From: Acidovorax sp. 107
GTDB taxonomy: Bacteria > Pseudomonadota > Gammaproteobacteria > Burkholderiales > Burkholderiaceae_C
Assembly: GCF_003058055.1 (NCBI RefSeq)
Contig: NZ_QBTZ01000001.1
Coordinates: 4,420,001 to 4,484,000 of the forward strand
Reading direction: 5' to 3'
Length of the DNA: 64,000 nucleotides
A program made the position numbers and the translations under genes. Below the pieces are notes generated by a model, which saw only the letters and a program-made list of their open reading frames with translations, was not told where the DNA came from and did no database searches. Of this stretch, positions 9,192 through 17,864 are shown one piece after another; position 1 is the stretch's first letter; each line of letters opens with the position of its first letter.

Positions 9192-10076
9192 ATGAAATGG
9201 GAAGGCAATCGCGAGTCTGACAACGTGGAAGACCGCCGCGACGAGGGGGGCGGCGGCGGATCGCCGGTGTTTGGCGGGCGCAGCATTGGCATTGGCACCA
9301 TCGTGATCGCGCTGCTGGGCGGCTGGGTGCTGGGTATCAACCCCTTGACCATCCTGGGCCTGCTCAGTGGCGGCGGCCCTGCGCCCCAGGTGCAGACGCA
9401 GCCCCAAGCGCCCGCGCACCGCCCGCCCGCCGACGACGCCATGGCCCGTTTTGTGTCCACGGTGCTTGCCGACACCGAGGATGTGTGGGGCGAAGTGTTC
9501 CGCCAGGGCGGCGGGCGCTACCAGGACCCGCGCCTGGTGTTGTTTCGGGGCGCCACGCCCACGGCCTGCGGCACGGGGCAGGCTGCCATGGGCCCGTTCT
9601 ACTGCCCGGCCGATCAGAAGGTTTACATCGATCTGGGTTTTTACGAAACCCTCAAGAGCCGACTGGGGGCCCCGGGCGACTTCGCCCAGGCCTATGTGAT
9701 TGCCCATGAGGTGGGGCACCATGTACAGAACCAGCTGGGCATCAGCGCCAAGGTAGACCAGATGCGGGGCCGCGTGAGCAAGCCCGAGTACAACGCACTG
9801 TCGGTGCGGCTGGAGCTGCAGGCCGACTGCTTTGCCGGGGTGTGGGCGCACCACGCCCAGAAGGCCCGCCAGATCCTGGAGCAGGGCGATGTGGAGGAGG
9901 CGATGAACGCCGCCGCCAAGATTGGTGACGACGCGCTGCAACGTGCCAACGGCGGGGCGGTGGTACCCGAGAGCTTTACCCACGGTACCAGCGCACAGCG
10001 GCAGCGCTGGTTCAACAACGGCTTGCAGACGGGCAGCGTCAAGGCCTGTGACACCTTTGCCGCGCGCAGTCTGTAG
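9192..10076 (+). CDS. Neutral zinc metallopeptidase, YpfJ family
   Basis: Membrane-anchored protein of 294 aa. The N-terminus has the family pattern MKWEGNRESDNVEDRR followed by a Gly-rich stretch and one membrane helix (about 32-58). The zinc site is HEVGHH at 172-177, with a downstream QADCFAGVWAHHA carrying the likely third ligand. GGAGAG 8 nt upstream supports the ATG at 9192; a TTG 36 nt further up is less likely. Family members are widespread and poorly characterised. The substrate is unknown. Confidence 0.92.
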   Translation: MKWEGNRESDNVEDRRDEGGGGGSPVFGGRSIGIGTIVIALLGGWVLGINPLTILGLLSGGGPAPQVQTQPQAPAHRPPADDAMARFVSTVLADTEDVWGEVFRQGGGRYQDPRLVLFRGATPTACGTGQAAMGPFYCPADQKVYIDLGFYETLKSRLGAPGDFAQAYVIAHEVGHHVQNQLGISAKVDQMRGRVSKPEYNALSVRLELQADCFAGVWAHHAQKARQILEQGDVEEAMNAAAKIGDDALQRANGGAVVPESFTHGTSAQRQRWFNNGLQTGSVKACDTFAARSL

Positions 10077-10143
10077 CGCGCTTACCAATGCCTTGGCAGT
10101 GCCTTGATACCGCCCTGACTTCGACGGTCGCATAAATTTCTCC

Positions 10144-12333
10144 ATGCCTTCCACCGCACCTGTGGCTCCCCCAGCGCATCGCCATGCTGAGCGCCCGGCA
10201 GGTGCCGAGGCGGGGCCCTCAGCGCCACAGCCCTCGGGCGCTGCGGCGGCGTGGTCCGCGGCGGCCGTCACCGTGCCCCATGCGGTTGGCCTGGGGCTGC
10301 TGGCGTTTGCTCCGCTGGCGGGCGAGCATTCGTTGGCGGCGCTGGCTTTGTGGTCGGCGGCACTGCCCGGCCTGCTGTTGACCCTGGCGACGCCCCGCGC
10401 GGGGGTGGTGTACGCACCGACCACCGTGGTGGCGCTGCTGTTTGCAGCCGTGCTGGCCACCGCCCATGGCGCTGCGCCCGGCCTGGGTCTGAACGCCCGC
10501 CAGGTGCTGGCGGTCACCGGCGCCACGGTGGCCTTGGCCTTTGTGTTCCAGTGGCTGTTGGGGGTGCTCCGGCTGGCGTCGGTAGCGCGGTTTCTGCCCA
10601 TCTCGGTCACCCACGGGTTTGCGGCAGGCGTGGGCTTGTCGATGGTGGTGGGGCAGGTGCGCAATGGCTTTGGCGCCGGGGCCGATGCGCTGTGGGACGC
10701 ACGCACCGGCTGGCACCTGCTGGCCGCCCTGGCGGTGGTGGGGCTGGCCTGGGGGCTGCGCCAGCGCTGGCCCCGCATGCCGGGTCTGCTGTCGGCGGTG
10801 GCTTTGGTGGCCTTGGCCGTGGCGTTGTCAGGGCTGTGGGGGGGCGGGCGCAGCACTGTGCTGGTGCCCGCAGTGCTGCCCAGCCAATTTGCCTTGCCGT
10901 TGCTGCCCGACTGGACAGGGATTCCCTGGTGGGCCCTGGCCCGGCAGCAGGGCTCGGCCCTGGTGGTGCTGGCCGTGCTGATGGCGCTGGTCAACAGCCT
11001 GGAGATTCTGGTGTTCAACCAGGAGCTGGAGCTGGACCATGGGCTGCGCGGCAACGCTAACCTGGCGCTGCGCCGCGAGAGCCTTTTGGGTGCACTGTGC
11101 GGGCTGATGGGAATGATTCCCGCGTCGACCAGCGCGTCGCGTTCGCGCATCGTGCTGGCGCAGGCGGAGGCATCGCGCGATGCCCCGCGCTGGCACGCCG
11201 CCATCATGCTGGGGGTGGCGGTCACCGGGGCGTGGTGGCTGCACTGGGTGCCCATGGCCTGCCTTGCGGGCGGTCTGGTGTTGGCGGGACTGATGCAGGT
11301 GCCGGGCCTCATGTGGTCGCTGCGCTATGCGCGCCGGTCACGAGTGACCTGGGCGCAAAGCTGGCTGGTGGCGCTGGTGTTTGCCGTGATGGGTGGCGTG
11401 GTGGCGCTGGTGGCCGGTCTGGTGGTGGCCACGTTTGTGCTGCTGCACGACTCTGCCGCCACAGTGCTGCGACACGTGCGGCTGGATGGCGAGCTGCGCT
11501 CACGGCGCTTGCGCAGGGCGGGGTCGGACAGCTGGCTGTCGCCGCGCATGAACCAGGTAGCGGTGTTCGAGCTGCAGGGCGTGATGTCGTTTGGAGTGGC
11601 CGCTCACTTGGCGGAGCAGGTGCGCATGCTGCTGCAGCCGCGCCACCGCTGGGTCATTCTTGACGCGGGCCGTGTGCCGGCATGGGACAGCACCGCATTG
11701 GCCCAATTGCGGGCGCTGGTGCGCGACCTCGACCAGCAAGGCATTGCGGCCGCTGTGGCGGCACTGGACCCCATGGCCGCCGAACATGCAGGGGAGCAGG
11801 TGCGCGCCTTTGCCGATCTGGATCGTGCGCTGGAATGGGCCGAGGTAGGCATCCTGTCCCAGCGCCCCATCGAGCAACGCCCGGCCCGGCCCGAGCGTGA
11901 TCTGCTGGGGGAAGTGGGTGAGGGCGTGCCCAAGGCCGCCGCAGAGGCCTTGCAGGCTTTGCTGCTGCAGCAGGCCGTCCCACCGCACGGTGTGGTGTTC
12001 CATGCCGGCGACACCGACCACGACCTGCTGGTGGTGAAGTCCGGCCACATCACGCTGGTCACCCAGTGGCCGCCCGACAAGGGCTTACGTCTTGCGACCG
12101 TCGGTCCGGGCATGGCGTTTGGCGAGATGGCGTTTCTCAATGGCGCAGCCCGCAGTGCCTGCGCCGGCTCCGAGCGGGGCCCCGCGCACCTGGTGCGTTT
12201 GTCGCGCGCTCATTTCGATGCCTGGGCTCGCCAGTACCCCGAGGCAGCGCTCACAGTGATGAACAACCTGGCCCAGATCGGCGCCCGCCGCCTGGCGGTG
12301 ACCACGCGGCAGTTGCGGGCGGTGCTGGAGTAG
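10144..12333 (+). CDS. SulP-family anion transporter with STAS and cyclic-nucleotide-binding domains
   Basis: Protein of 729 aa with three parts. Residues about 40-440 are hydrophobic with some 10-12 membrane segments of the SLC26/SulP type (FLPISVTHGFAAGVG, GLMGMIPASTSASRSRI). Residues about 470-570 match a STAS domain (VAVFELQGVMSFG, RWVILDAGRVPAWDST). Residues about 590-720 match a cAMP-receptor-type binding domain, with the phosphate-binding-cassette-like segment FGEMAFLNGAARSA keeping the Glu and Arg that contact the nucleotide in that fold. This suggests anion transport gated by a cyclic nucleotide (inference). The transported ion is unknown. No Shine-Dalgarno sequence is obvious at the ATG. 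Confidence 0.9.
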   Translation: MPSTAPVAPPAHRHAERPAGAEAGPSAPQPSGAAAAWSAAAVTVPHAVGLGLLAFAPLAGEHSLAALALWSAALPGLLLTLATPRAGVVYAPTTVVALLFAAVLATAHGAAPGLGLNARQVLAVTGATVALAFVFQWLLGVLRLASVARFLPISVTHGFAAGVGLSMVVGQVRNGFGAGADALWDARTGWHLLAALAVVGLAWGLRQRWPRMPGLLSAVALVALAVALSGLWGGGRSTVLVPAVLPSQFALPLLPDWTGIPWWALARQQGSALVVLAVLMALVNSLEILVFNQELELDHGLRGNANLALRRESLLGALCGLMGMIPASTSASRSRIVLAQAEASRDAPRWHAAIMLGVAVTGAWWLHWVPMACLAGGLVLAGLMQVPGLMWSLRYARRSRVTWAQSWLVALVFAVMGGVVALVAGLVVATFVLLHDSAATVLRHVRLDGELRSRRLRRAGSDSWLSPRMNQVAVFELQGVMSFGVAAHLAEQVRMLLQPRHRWVILDAGRVPAWDSTALAQLRALVRDLDQQGIAAAVAALDPMAAEHAGEQVRAFADLDRALEWAEVGILSQRPIEQRPARPERDLLGEVGEGVPKAAAEALQALLLQQAVPPHGVVFHAGDTDHDLLVVKSGHITLVTQWPPDKGLRLATVGPGMAFGEMAFLNGAARSACAGSERGPAHLVRLSRAHFDAWARQYPEAALTVMNNLAQIGARRLAVTTRQLRAVLE

Positions 12334-12417
12334 CGAGGGCGGGCAATGGGCCTTCTTGCCTGGCGTGAAGCGTGACCCGGTCCTGGGGCCGACAGGCGTG
12401 CGAAAACCGTGGATTTC

Positions 12418-12423
12418 TATAAT
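12418..12423 (+). promoter_or_regulatory. Possible -10 element before the globin gene
   Basis: A perfect TATAAT sits 45 nt before the ATG of the truncated globin gene. No good -35 hexamer is visible at 16-18 nt spacing (GGCGTG at 17 nt), so this is a tentative call. Confidence 0.3.
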
Positions 12424-12467
12424 CAAGGGTTGGCAAATTCCACTTGGCAATCTCCCTTTACCGCTCC

Positions 12468-12890
12468 ATGGAATCCACCACCTCGCCCCCCGCCGCCGAA
12501 ACTCCCGTGGCCGTCACTCCCTTTGAATGGATCGGCGGCGAAGAGCGCGTGCGCACCCTGACCGATCGCTTCTACGACCTGATGGACCTGGAGCCTGGCT
12601 ATGCCGAGTTGCGTGCCGCCCATGGCAGCGACCTGGGCCAGGCCCGGCAAAAGCTGTTCATGTTTCTGTGTGGCTGGCTGGGTGGGCCTTCGTACTACAC
12701 CGACCAGTTTGGCCATCCGCGCCTGCGCGCGCGCCACATGCCGTTTGCCATCGGCATCAAGGAGCGCGACCAGTGGGTGGCTTGCATGGACCAGGCCATG
12801 GGCGAGACCGGCGTGCCCACAGACCTGCGCGTGCGGCTGAAGGAAAGCTTCATGGGCACGGCCGACTGGATGCGCAACAAAGGGGTCTAG
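12468..12890 (+). CDS. Group II truncated haemoglobin
   Basis: Small haem protein of 140 aa from the TrHbO/YjbI class, implicated in oxygen or nitrosative-stress chemistry. Typical elements are FEWIGGEERVRTLTDRFYDLM, KLFMFLCGWLGGPSYYTDQFG, the proximal-His segment RARHMPFAIG and the conserved Trp in RDQWVACMDQA. The ATG at 12468 is chosen over a TTG at 12444. No linked nitrosative-stress gene is present. Confidence 0.94.
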   Translation: MESTTSPPAAETPVAVTPFEWIGGEERVRTLTDRFYDLMDLEPGYAELRAAHGSDLGQARQKLFMFLCGWLGGPSYYTDQFGHPRLRARHMPFAIGIKERDQWVACMDQAMGETGVPTDLRVRLKESFMGTADWMRNKGV

Positions 12891-13004
12891 CCAGCCCGCA
12901 AGGCGGCCCCCCGTTTGCGCCCTTGAAGGGCGTCCCTGTGTGTTTCCTGAGGCTTCGTCCACAGGCTCTAAGATGCTCCCTCCAACAAATACAGGAGGTA
13001 GGGT

Positions 13005-13598
13005 ATGTCGGCAACTGCATGGGTCGTGGTCGTTGTGCTGGTTGCGGTGCTGGTGTGGGCCGTCACGGTCTACAACCGGCTGGTGCAGTTGCGCAACCGC
13101 ATTGCCAACGCGTTTGGCCAGATCGACGTGCAGCTCAAGCGCCGTTATGACCTGATTCCCAATCTGGTGGAGGTGGCGCGTGGCTATCTGGCGCACGAGG
13201 CTGCCACGCTGGAGGCCGTCATCAAGGCCCGCAGCCAGGCGCAGGGTGCGGCCGCGGCAGTGCGTGCAGCCCCCCAAAGCGCCAGCGCCATGGGCGCGCT
13301 GGCGGCAGCAGAAGGCGTGCTTGGCGGCAGCCTGGGGCGCCTGATGGTGGTGGCCGAGAGCTACCCCGATCTCAAGGCCGATGCCACCATGCAGTCGCTG
13401 TCCGAAGAGATCACCAGCACCGAAAACCGCCTGGGGTTTGCACGCCAGGCCTACAACGACCAGGCGCTGGAGTTCAACGATGCGGCGGCTCAGTTCCCCG
13501 AGCTTGTCGTCGCGCGCCTGCTGGGTTTTGCGCCCGCGCCCATGCTGGCGTCCACGCAGTCCGACGAAGAGCGCGCTGCGCCCCGGGTGAAGTTCTGA
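13005..13598 (+). CDS. lemA: LemA family protein
   Basis: Protein of 197 aa with one N-terminal membrane helix (about 5-22) and the LemA signature YNRLVQLRNRIANAFGQIDV followed by LKRRYDLIPNLVEVARGY. A strong AGGAGGT lies 5 nt upstream of the ATG. It is followed after 19 nt by a membrane M48 peptidase, a pairing often seen for LemA. The biochemical role of LemA proteins in bacteria is not established. Confidence 0.95.
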   Translation: MSATAWVVVVVLVAVLVWAVTVYNRLVQLRNRIANAFGQIDVQLKRRYDLIPNLVEVARGYLAHEAATLEAVIKARSQAQGAAAAVRAAPQSASAMGALAAAEGVLGGSLGRLMVVAESYPDLKADATMQSLSEEITSTENRLGFARQAYNDQALEFNDAAAQFPELVVARLLGFAPAPMLASTQSDEERAAPRVKF

Positions 13599-13617
13599 TC
13601 CTCCCCTCGCCACACCC

Positions 13618-14709
13618 ATGAAGTTCTGGGACCACCAGCACAACGCACGCAGCGAGACGCGCCGCCTGCTGCTGGGCTTTGCCTTCGCCGTGGTCGTTCT
13701 GGTGGCGGCTGTGCATGCTGCCCTGGCGCTGGCCTGGTGGCTGATGGTGGCGGTGCTGCCAGTGCATCTGCCCTTTCCGCAGGGTTTCCTGGCGGCCAAT
13801 GTGGGCGTCTCGCTGATGCTGGTGCTCGGCGGCTGGTGGGTGGAGACGTCCAATTTGCGCGCTGGCGGTGTCAAGCTGGCCCGGCGCGTGGGTGCACGCG
13901 AGTTGCGTCCTTCGCTGTCGCACGCCGAGCAGCGGCTGTCCAACATCGTGGACGAGCTGTGCATCGCTGCGCACATGGCTCGCCCGCAGATCATGGTCAT
14001 GCCCCGCACCGATGCCATCAACGCTTTCGCTGCAGGATGGGACGAGAGCGACGCCGTCATTGCCGTGACGCAGGGCGCCCTGGACTACCTCACCCGCGAA
14101 GAGATGCAGGGCATGGTGGCCCACGAGTTGAGCCATCTGCACGAGGGCGACACGCGCCTGAAGATGCGGCTGGCGGGCATGGTGTTCGGGCTGGAGCTGG
14201 TCTACAACTTTGGCGACACGATGCGCGAACGCCGGGGCCTGGCCTGGTGGTTCGGGTCGGCCATCATGGTGGCGGGCTTTGCGGGCTGGCTCACCGGCCG
14301 CATGCTCAAGGCCGCCGTGTCCCGCCAGCGCGAATACCTGGCCGACGCACGCGCGGTGCAGTGGACACGCAGCCGTGACGGTCTGGGCGGTGTGCTGCGC
14401 AAGGTCATGGCCCAGCGCCGCGACACACCGGCCGGGTATGCCGAGAACCCCGCCCACACCGGCCTGGCCCACCCGGCCGTGCAGCACATGCTGCTGGTGG
14501 ATGTGGACGGTGGTAGCCGCATGGAACGCTGGCTGGACACCCACCCCACGCTCGACGACCGCGTGCAGCGTGTGTATGGCCGCCGCATGCCGCCGTTGCC
14601 AGCCGTGCCGGTGACTGCGGGGCCCGAGTCTGCGCGGCGCAATGAAGGTGTGGTGCCCGGGGCGGTATCCATTGCGTCGCTGGTGGACCCGTTTGCGCGC
14701 TTCATGTAA
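13618..14709 (+). CDS. Membrane M48-family metallopeptidase
   Basis: Zinc peptidase of 363 aa related to HtpX. Two N-terminal membrane segments (about 17-48 and 57-75) precede the catalytic motif HELSH at 169-173. A downstream EYLADARAVQ segment supplies the third zinc ligand. The C-terminal MERWLDTHPTLDDRVQRVYG is typical of the family. It follows lemA closely and probably shares its transcript. A role in membrane-protein quality control is inferred from family membership. Confidence 0.9.
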   Translation: MKFWDHQHNARSETRRLLLGFAFAVVVLVAAVHAALALAWWLMVAVLPVHLPFPQGFLAANVGVSLMLVLGGWWVETSNLRAGGVKLARRVGARELRPSLSHAEQRLSNIVDELCIAAHMARPQIMVMPRTDAINAFAAGWDESDAVIAVTQGALDYLTREEMQGMVAHELSHLHEGDTRLKMRLAGMVFGLELVYNFGDTMRERRGLAWWFGSAIMVAGFAGWLTGRMLKAAVSRQREYLADARAVQWTRSRDGLGGVLRKVMAQRRDTPAGYAENPAHTGLAHPAVQHMLLVDVDGGSRMERWLDTHPTLDDRVQRVYGRRMPPLPAVPVTAGPESARRNEGVVPGAVSIASLVDPFARFM

Positions 14710-14752
14710 ACCGCTGCGAGGGCGGCAGATTCTTTGCAGGAGAACCATTTCA

Positions 14753-15250
14753 ATGTCACGCGACGCACGATTCCAGGAACAGGCCCAGGCGCTGGGCTAC
14801 AGCTTTGAGGGCGAGATCAAGATCGGCGGCAACTATGTGCCGCTGGTGCGGGACGGCCACCACATCTACCTGAGCGGGCAGATCCCGCGCGTGGGCGACA
14901 CGGTGGTCGTCACCGGCGCGGCGGGTGCCGGCGCCTCGCTGGCCGATGCGCAAAAGGCCGCCAAGGTCTGCGCGATGCGGGCGCTGGCGCTGCTGCAGCG
15001 CGCCTTGGGTTCGCTGGATGCCGTGCAGTCCATCCTGCGCATTACCGTGTACGTGCAGTCGGCGCCCACCTTCACGCAGCAAAGCGAGGTGGCCGATGGC
15101 GCCTCGGAGGTGCTGTTTGCCGTGCTGGGGGAGGCGGGTGCCCACACCCGCACCTCGGTGGGGGTGCTGCAGCTGCCCAAGAGCGCCACTGTGGAGGTGG
15201 ACCTGATTGCCTCGGTGGCGCCGCAGGCGTCCCCTCCGGTCCCGGGCTGA
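14753..15250 (+). CDS. RidA family protein
   Basis: Protein of 165 aa from the RidA/YjgF superfamily; the longer subgroup starts with a pattern like RFQEQAQALGYSFEGEIKIGGNY. HIYLSGQIPR, the long central helix ALALLQRALGSLDAVQSIL and the C-terminal HTRTSVGVLQLPKSATVEVD are the core signatures. Canonical members hydrolyse reactive enamine/imine intermediates; the Arg of TRTSVGVLQLP matches the position that binds substrate carboxylates. AGGAGA about 12 nt before the ATG at 14753 supports this start. It may be co-transcribed with the next small gene. Confidence 0.92.
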   Translation: MSRDARFQEQAQALGYSFEGEIKIGGNYVPLVRDGHHIYLSGQIPRVGDTVVVTGAAGAGASLADAQKAAKVCAMRALALLQRALGSLDAVQSILRITVYVQSAPTFTQQSEVADGASEVLFAVLGEAGAHTRTSVGVLQLPKSATVEVDLIASVAPQASPPVPG

Positions 15251-15277
15251 TGGCTCATCGCGTCTGGAGAACATGCC

Positions 15278-15544
15278 ATGACCGCCGCTGAGTCGGCTCC
15301 CGCACCAGGGCCGCGCCAAGACGCCAGCGTGCACCCGCGTTTCAACGTGTTCGGCCGCATCGTCGAAGTGCGGCGCGAGGGCCCGCTGTGGCAGGCCTAC
15401 CGCGTGGGCGCTGACGGCAAGCGCACGCCGTCTGGCTTTGTGATCCCCGACTTTGTCGCAGAGCATGAGCTGGTGCAGTTTCTGGAAGATTTATTCCACG
15501 AGAGCGCCTCGCCCCACAACGGCGACGTGTACCGCATCGGCTGA
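15278..15544 (+). CDS. Small conserved protein of unknown function (DUF7661-like)
   Basis: Protein of 88 aa. A disordered first 18 residues lead to RFNVFGRIVEVRREG, then WQAYRVGADGKR, FVIPDFVAEHELVQFLEDLFHE and DVYRIG. This alternation resembles a small family of uncharacterised proteins that I recall as DUF7661; the assignment is tentative. It lies 27 nt after ridA on the same strand. No catalytic motif is evident. Confidence 0.65.
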   Translation: MTAAESAPAPGPRQDASVHPRFNVFGRIVEVRREGPLWQAYRVGADGKRTPSGFVIPDFVAEHELVQFLEDLFHESASPHNGDVYRIG

Positions 15545-15664
15545 ATCGACACGCGGCGCCCTGACCGCGGGGCGCTGCGCGGGTGTTGCGGCGCCGCCGT
15601 CGCGTCACACCGCTGTCAAACCCGGCCCAGACACTCGGTCCCTTGTTTCAATGAGGGACTGTTC

Positions 15665-17728
15665 ATGCCTGAGCGCACTCCGGGTTTTTTGATTTCTTCT
15701 TCGCGTGTTTCACGCCGCGTGGCCACGCTGGGGTTGGTGGCCCTGGCCGCGTCGCTGGCCGCTTGCGGTGGCAGCGACAGCGCTAGCAGCAACGCAGGCG
15801 CCACAGCCACGCTGGCCGTGCTCGAGACGACCGACCTGCACTTCAACGTGCGCAGCTACGACTATTTCAAGCTCGCCGATGACAAGTCCTACGGCTTCGA
15901 GCGCACCGCCACGCTGGTGCGCGCCGCGCGCAAGGAGTTTGCCAACACGCTGCTGGTGGACAACGGCGACACCATCCAGGGCACCGCGCTGGCCGACTAC
16001 GAGGCCACCATCAGCCCCATCCCCTGCACGCAGCAGCTGTCCATGTACAAGGCCATGGGCGCGCTGGGATTTGATGCGGGCACGCTGGGCAATCACGAGT
16101 TCAACTACGGCCTGCCTTTCCTGAACCAGGTGCTGGGTGGCGGGCTGGACGTGGATGGCGTCGATGCCACCAAGAAGTGCGCAGGCGCAGGCTACCCCGC
16201 CGTGCTGGCCAACGTGTACAGCAGCAAGACCAAGAAGCCGCTGGTGCAGCCCTATGCGCTGCTGGAGCGCACGCTGGTGGCCAAGGGTACCGATGGCAAG
16301 GAAGTGAAGCTGCCCATCAAGATCGGTGTGATCGGTTTCACGACGCCCGGCATCATGAACTGGGACAAGCGCTACCTGGAAGGCAAGGTCTATACCGAAG
16401 GCGCAGTCGAATCCGCCAACAAGTACGTGCCTGAACTGCGCGCCAAGGGTGCCGACATCGTGGTGGCGCTGTTGCACGGCGGGCTCGACAATGCTGCCTA
16501 CTCGGCCACCATGGAGAACCCGGGCCTGTACCTGTCGAAGGTGGCCGGTATCGACGCGATGGTGATGGGCCACCAGCACGGCGTGTTCCCCGACACGGCG
16601 GCCACCCCCAGCTTCAACTTGGCCGGCGTGGACCACAAGGCAGGCACTGTGAACGGCGTGCCGGCGGTGATGGCCAGCTCGTGGGGCAAGGCGCTGGGCG
16701 TGGTGCAGCTGGCGCTGCAGTGGGATGGCGCCAAGTGGGTGGTCAACAAGTCCGCCAGCAAGAGCGAGCTGCGCAACATCCAGAGCAAGAATGCCGCAGG
16801 TGCCACGGTGACTGTGGATGCAGACCCTGCCATCGCCCCGTTGATCGAGACGCAGCACCAGGCCGCGATCAAGTATGTGAAGACACCGATCGGCCAGACC
16901 GATTTCCGCATGAGCACGCTGTTTGCCGATGTGGGTGACCCCGGCGCGATCCAGATCGTGAACCAGGCCCAGCAGGCCTACGTGGCGGCCTACCTCAAGG
17001 CCAGCCTGCCGCAGTACGCTGCGTTGCCCGTGCTGTCGGTGAGCGCACCGTTCAAGAGCGGCTTCCAGGGCGGGGCCGACTACACCGACGTGGCGGTGGG
17101 CCCGCTGGCCATCAACAACGCGGCCGACCTGTACCTGTATCCCAACACGGTGTACGCGGTGAAGGTGAACGGTGCTGACATTAAGAACTGGTTAGAGGCC
17201 GCTGCCAAGCGCTTCAACCAGATCGACCCGGCCAAGACGGGCGAGCAGCAGCTCATCAGCACCTTCCCTGGCTACAACTTCGACATGTTCACGACGGCCG
17301 ACGTGCAGTACGAGATCGACGTGACGCAGGCCGTGGGCAGCCGCATCAAGAACCTCACCTACCTGGGCAAGCCCATCGACGCGGCGCAGGAGTTCGTGAT
17401 TGCCACCAACAACTACCGCGCCACCAGCGGCAAGAGCTTCATCGACAAGCTCGACGGCTCAGGCACCATCTGGGCCTCGCCCGATGCCAACCGCGACGTG
17501 GTGATCGACTACATCCGCAAGAACCCCGCCGTGACCCGCGCTGCCAACGGCGCTGCCAAGAGCTGGCGCTTTGCCAAGGCCACGGTGGCGGGGCCGGTGG
17601 TGTTCAGCTCGGGTGCCAATGCCCTCAGCGTGGCGCAAGCGGCCGGGCTGGGCAATGTGTCGCTGCTAGCGGCCGATGATGGCTCGGGCAAGGGCACTTC
17701 GAAGTACGGCGTGGACCTGTCCAAGTAA
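15665..17728 (+). CDS. cpdB: 2',3'-cyclic-nucleotide 2'-phosphodiesterase / 3'-nucleotidase (lipoprotein)
   Basis: Exported metallophosphoesterase of 687 aa that salvages extracellular cyclic or 3'-nucleotides. The N-terminus ends in a lipobox LAAC (Cys34), so it is predicted to be a lipoprotein; E. coli CpdB is soluble and periplasmic. Metal-site motifs are VLETTDLHFN, LLVDNGDTIQG, LGNHEFNYG, VVALLHGG and VMGHQHGVFPD. The C-terminal half carries a 5'-nucleotidase-type substrate-binding domain. A hairpin formed by a dispersed repeat follows the gene and probably terminates transcription. Confidence 0.92.
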   Translation: MPERTPGFLISSSRVSRRVATLGLVALAASLAACGGSDSASSNAGATATLAVLETTDLHFNVRSYDYFKLADDKSYGFERTATLVRAARKEFANTLLVDNGDTIQGTALADYEATISPIPCTQQLSMYKAMGALGFDAGTLGNHEFNYGLPFLNQVLGGGLDVDGVDATKKCAGAGYPAVLANVYSSKTKKPLVQPYALLERTLVAKGTDGKEVKLPIKIGVIGFTTPGIMNWDKRYLEGKVYTEGAVESANKYVPELRAKGADIVVALLHGGLDNAAYSATMENPGLYLSKVAGIDAMVMGHQHGVFPDTAATPSFNLAGVDHKAGTVNGVPAVMASSWGKALGVVQLALQWDGAKWVVNKSASKSELRNIQSKNAAGATVTVDADPAIAPLIETQHQAAIKYVKTPIGQTDFRMSTLFADVGDPGAIQIVNQAQQAYVAAYLKASLPQYAALPVLSVSAPFKSGFQGGADYTDVAVGPLAINNAADLYLYPNTVYAVKVNGADIKNWLEAAAKRFNQIDPAKTGEQQLISTFPGYNFDMFTTADVQYEIDVTQAVGSRIKNLTYLGKPIDAAQEFVIATNNYRATSGKSFIDKLDGSGTIWASPDANRDVVIDYIRKNPAVTRAANGAAKSWRFAKATVAGPVVFSSGANALSVAQAAGLGNVSLLAADDGSGKGTSKYGVDLSK

Positions 17729-17827
17729 GCATCAGCCCACCGCCGCAGGGAATGTGGCGGTGCGCGCCTTCACCGCGCCACCGCTGCATGTCCCGGTTGT
17801 CTCTGATTTGCTCTGTTTTTGATAGCT

Positions 17828-17864
17828 GCAAGCGCAAATAAATCATGCGCTTGCGGCTTTTTTT
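17828..17864. terminator. Terminator hairpin formed by a dispersed repeat (cpdB / smr)
   Basis: Perfect 9-bp stem GCAAGCGCA / TGCGCTTGC with a 9-nt loop, followed by GG and then a run of Ts on the plus strand. It lies between the convergent cpdB and smr genes, and the T-run abuts the smr stop codon. The preceding TTTTGATAGCT matches the start of other repeat copies in the window, so the terminator is itself a repeat copy. Confidence 0.8.

Noticed and set aside
8787..11312. Very long open frame on the minus strand (over 800 codons)
   Set aside because: It runs antisense through pcp, the YpfJ peptidase and the SulP gene, all with clear conserved motifs. It is a by-product of high-GC codon use and its translation is low complexity without domains.
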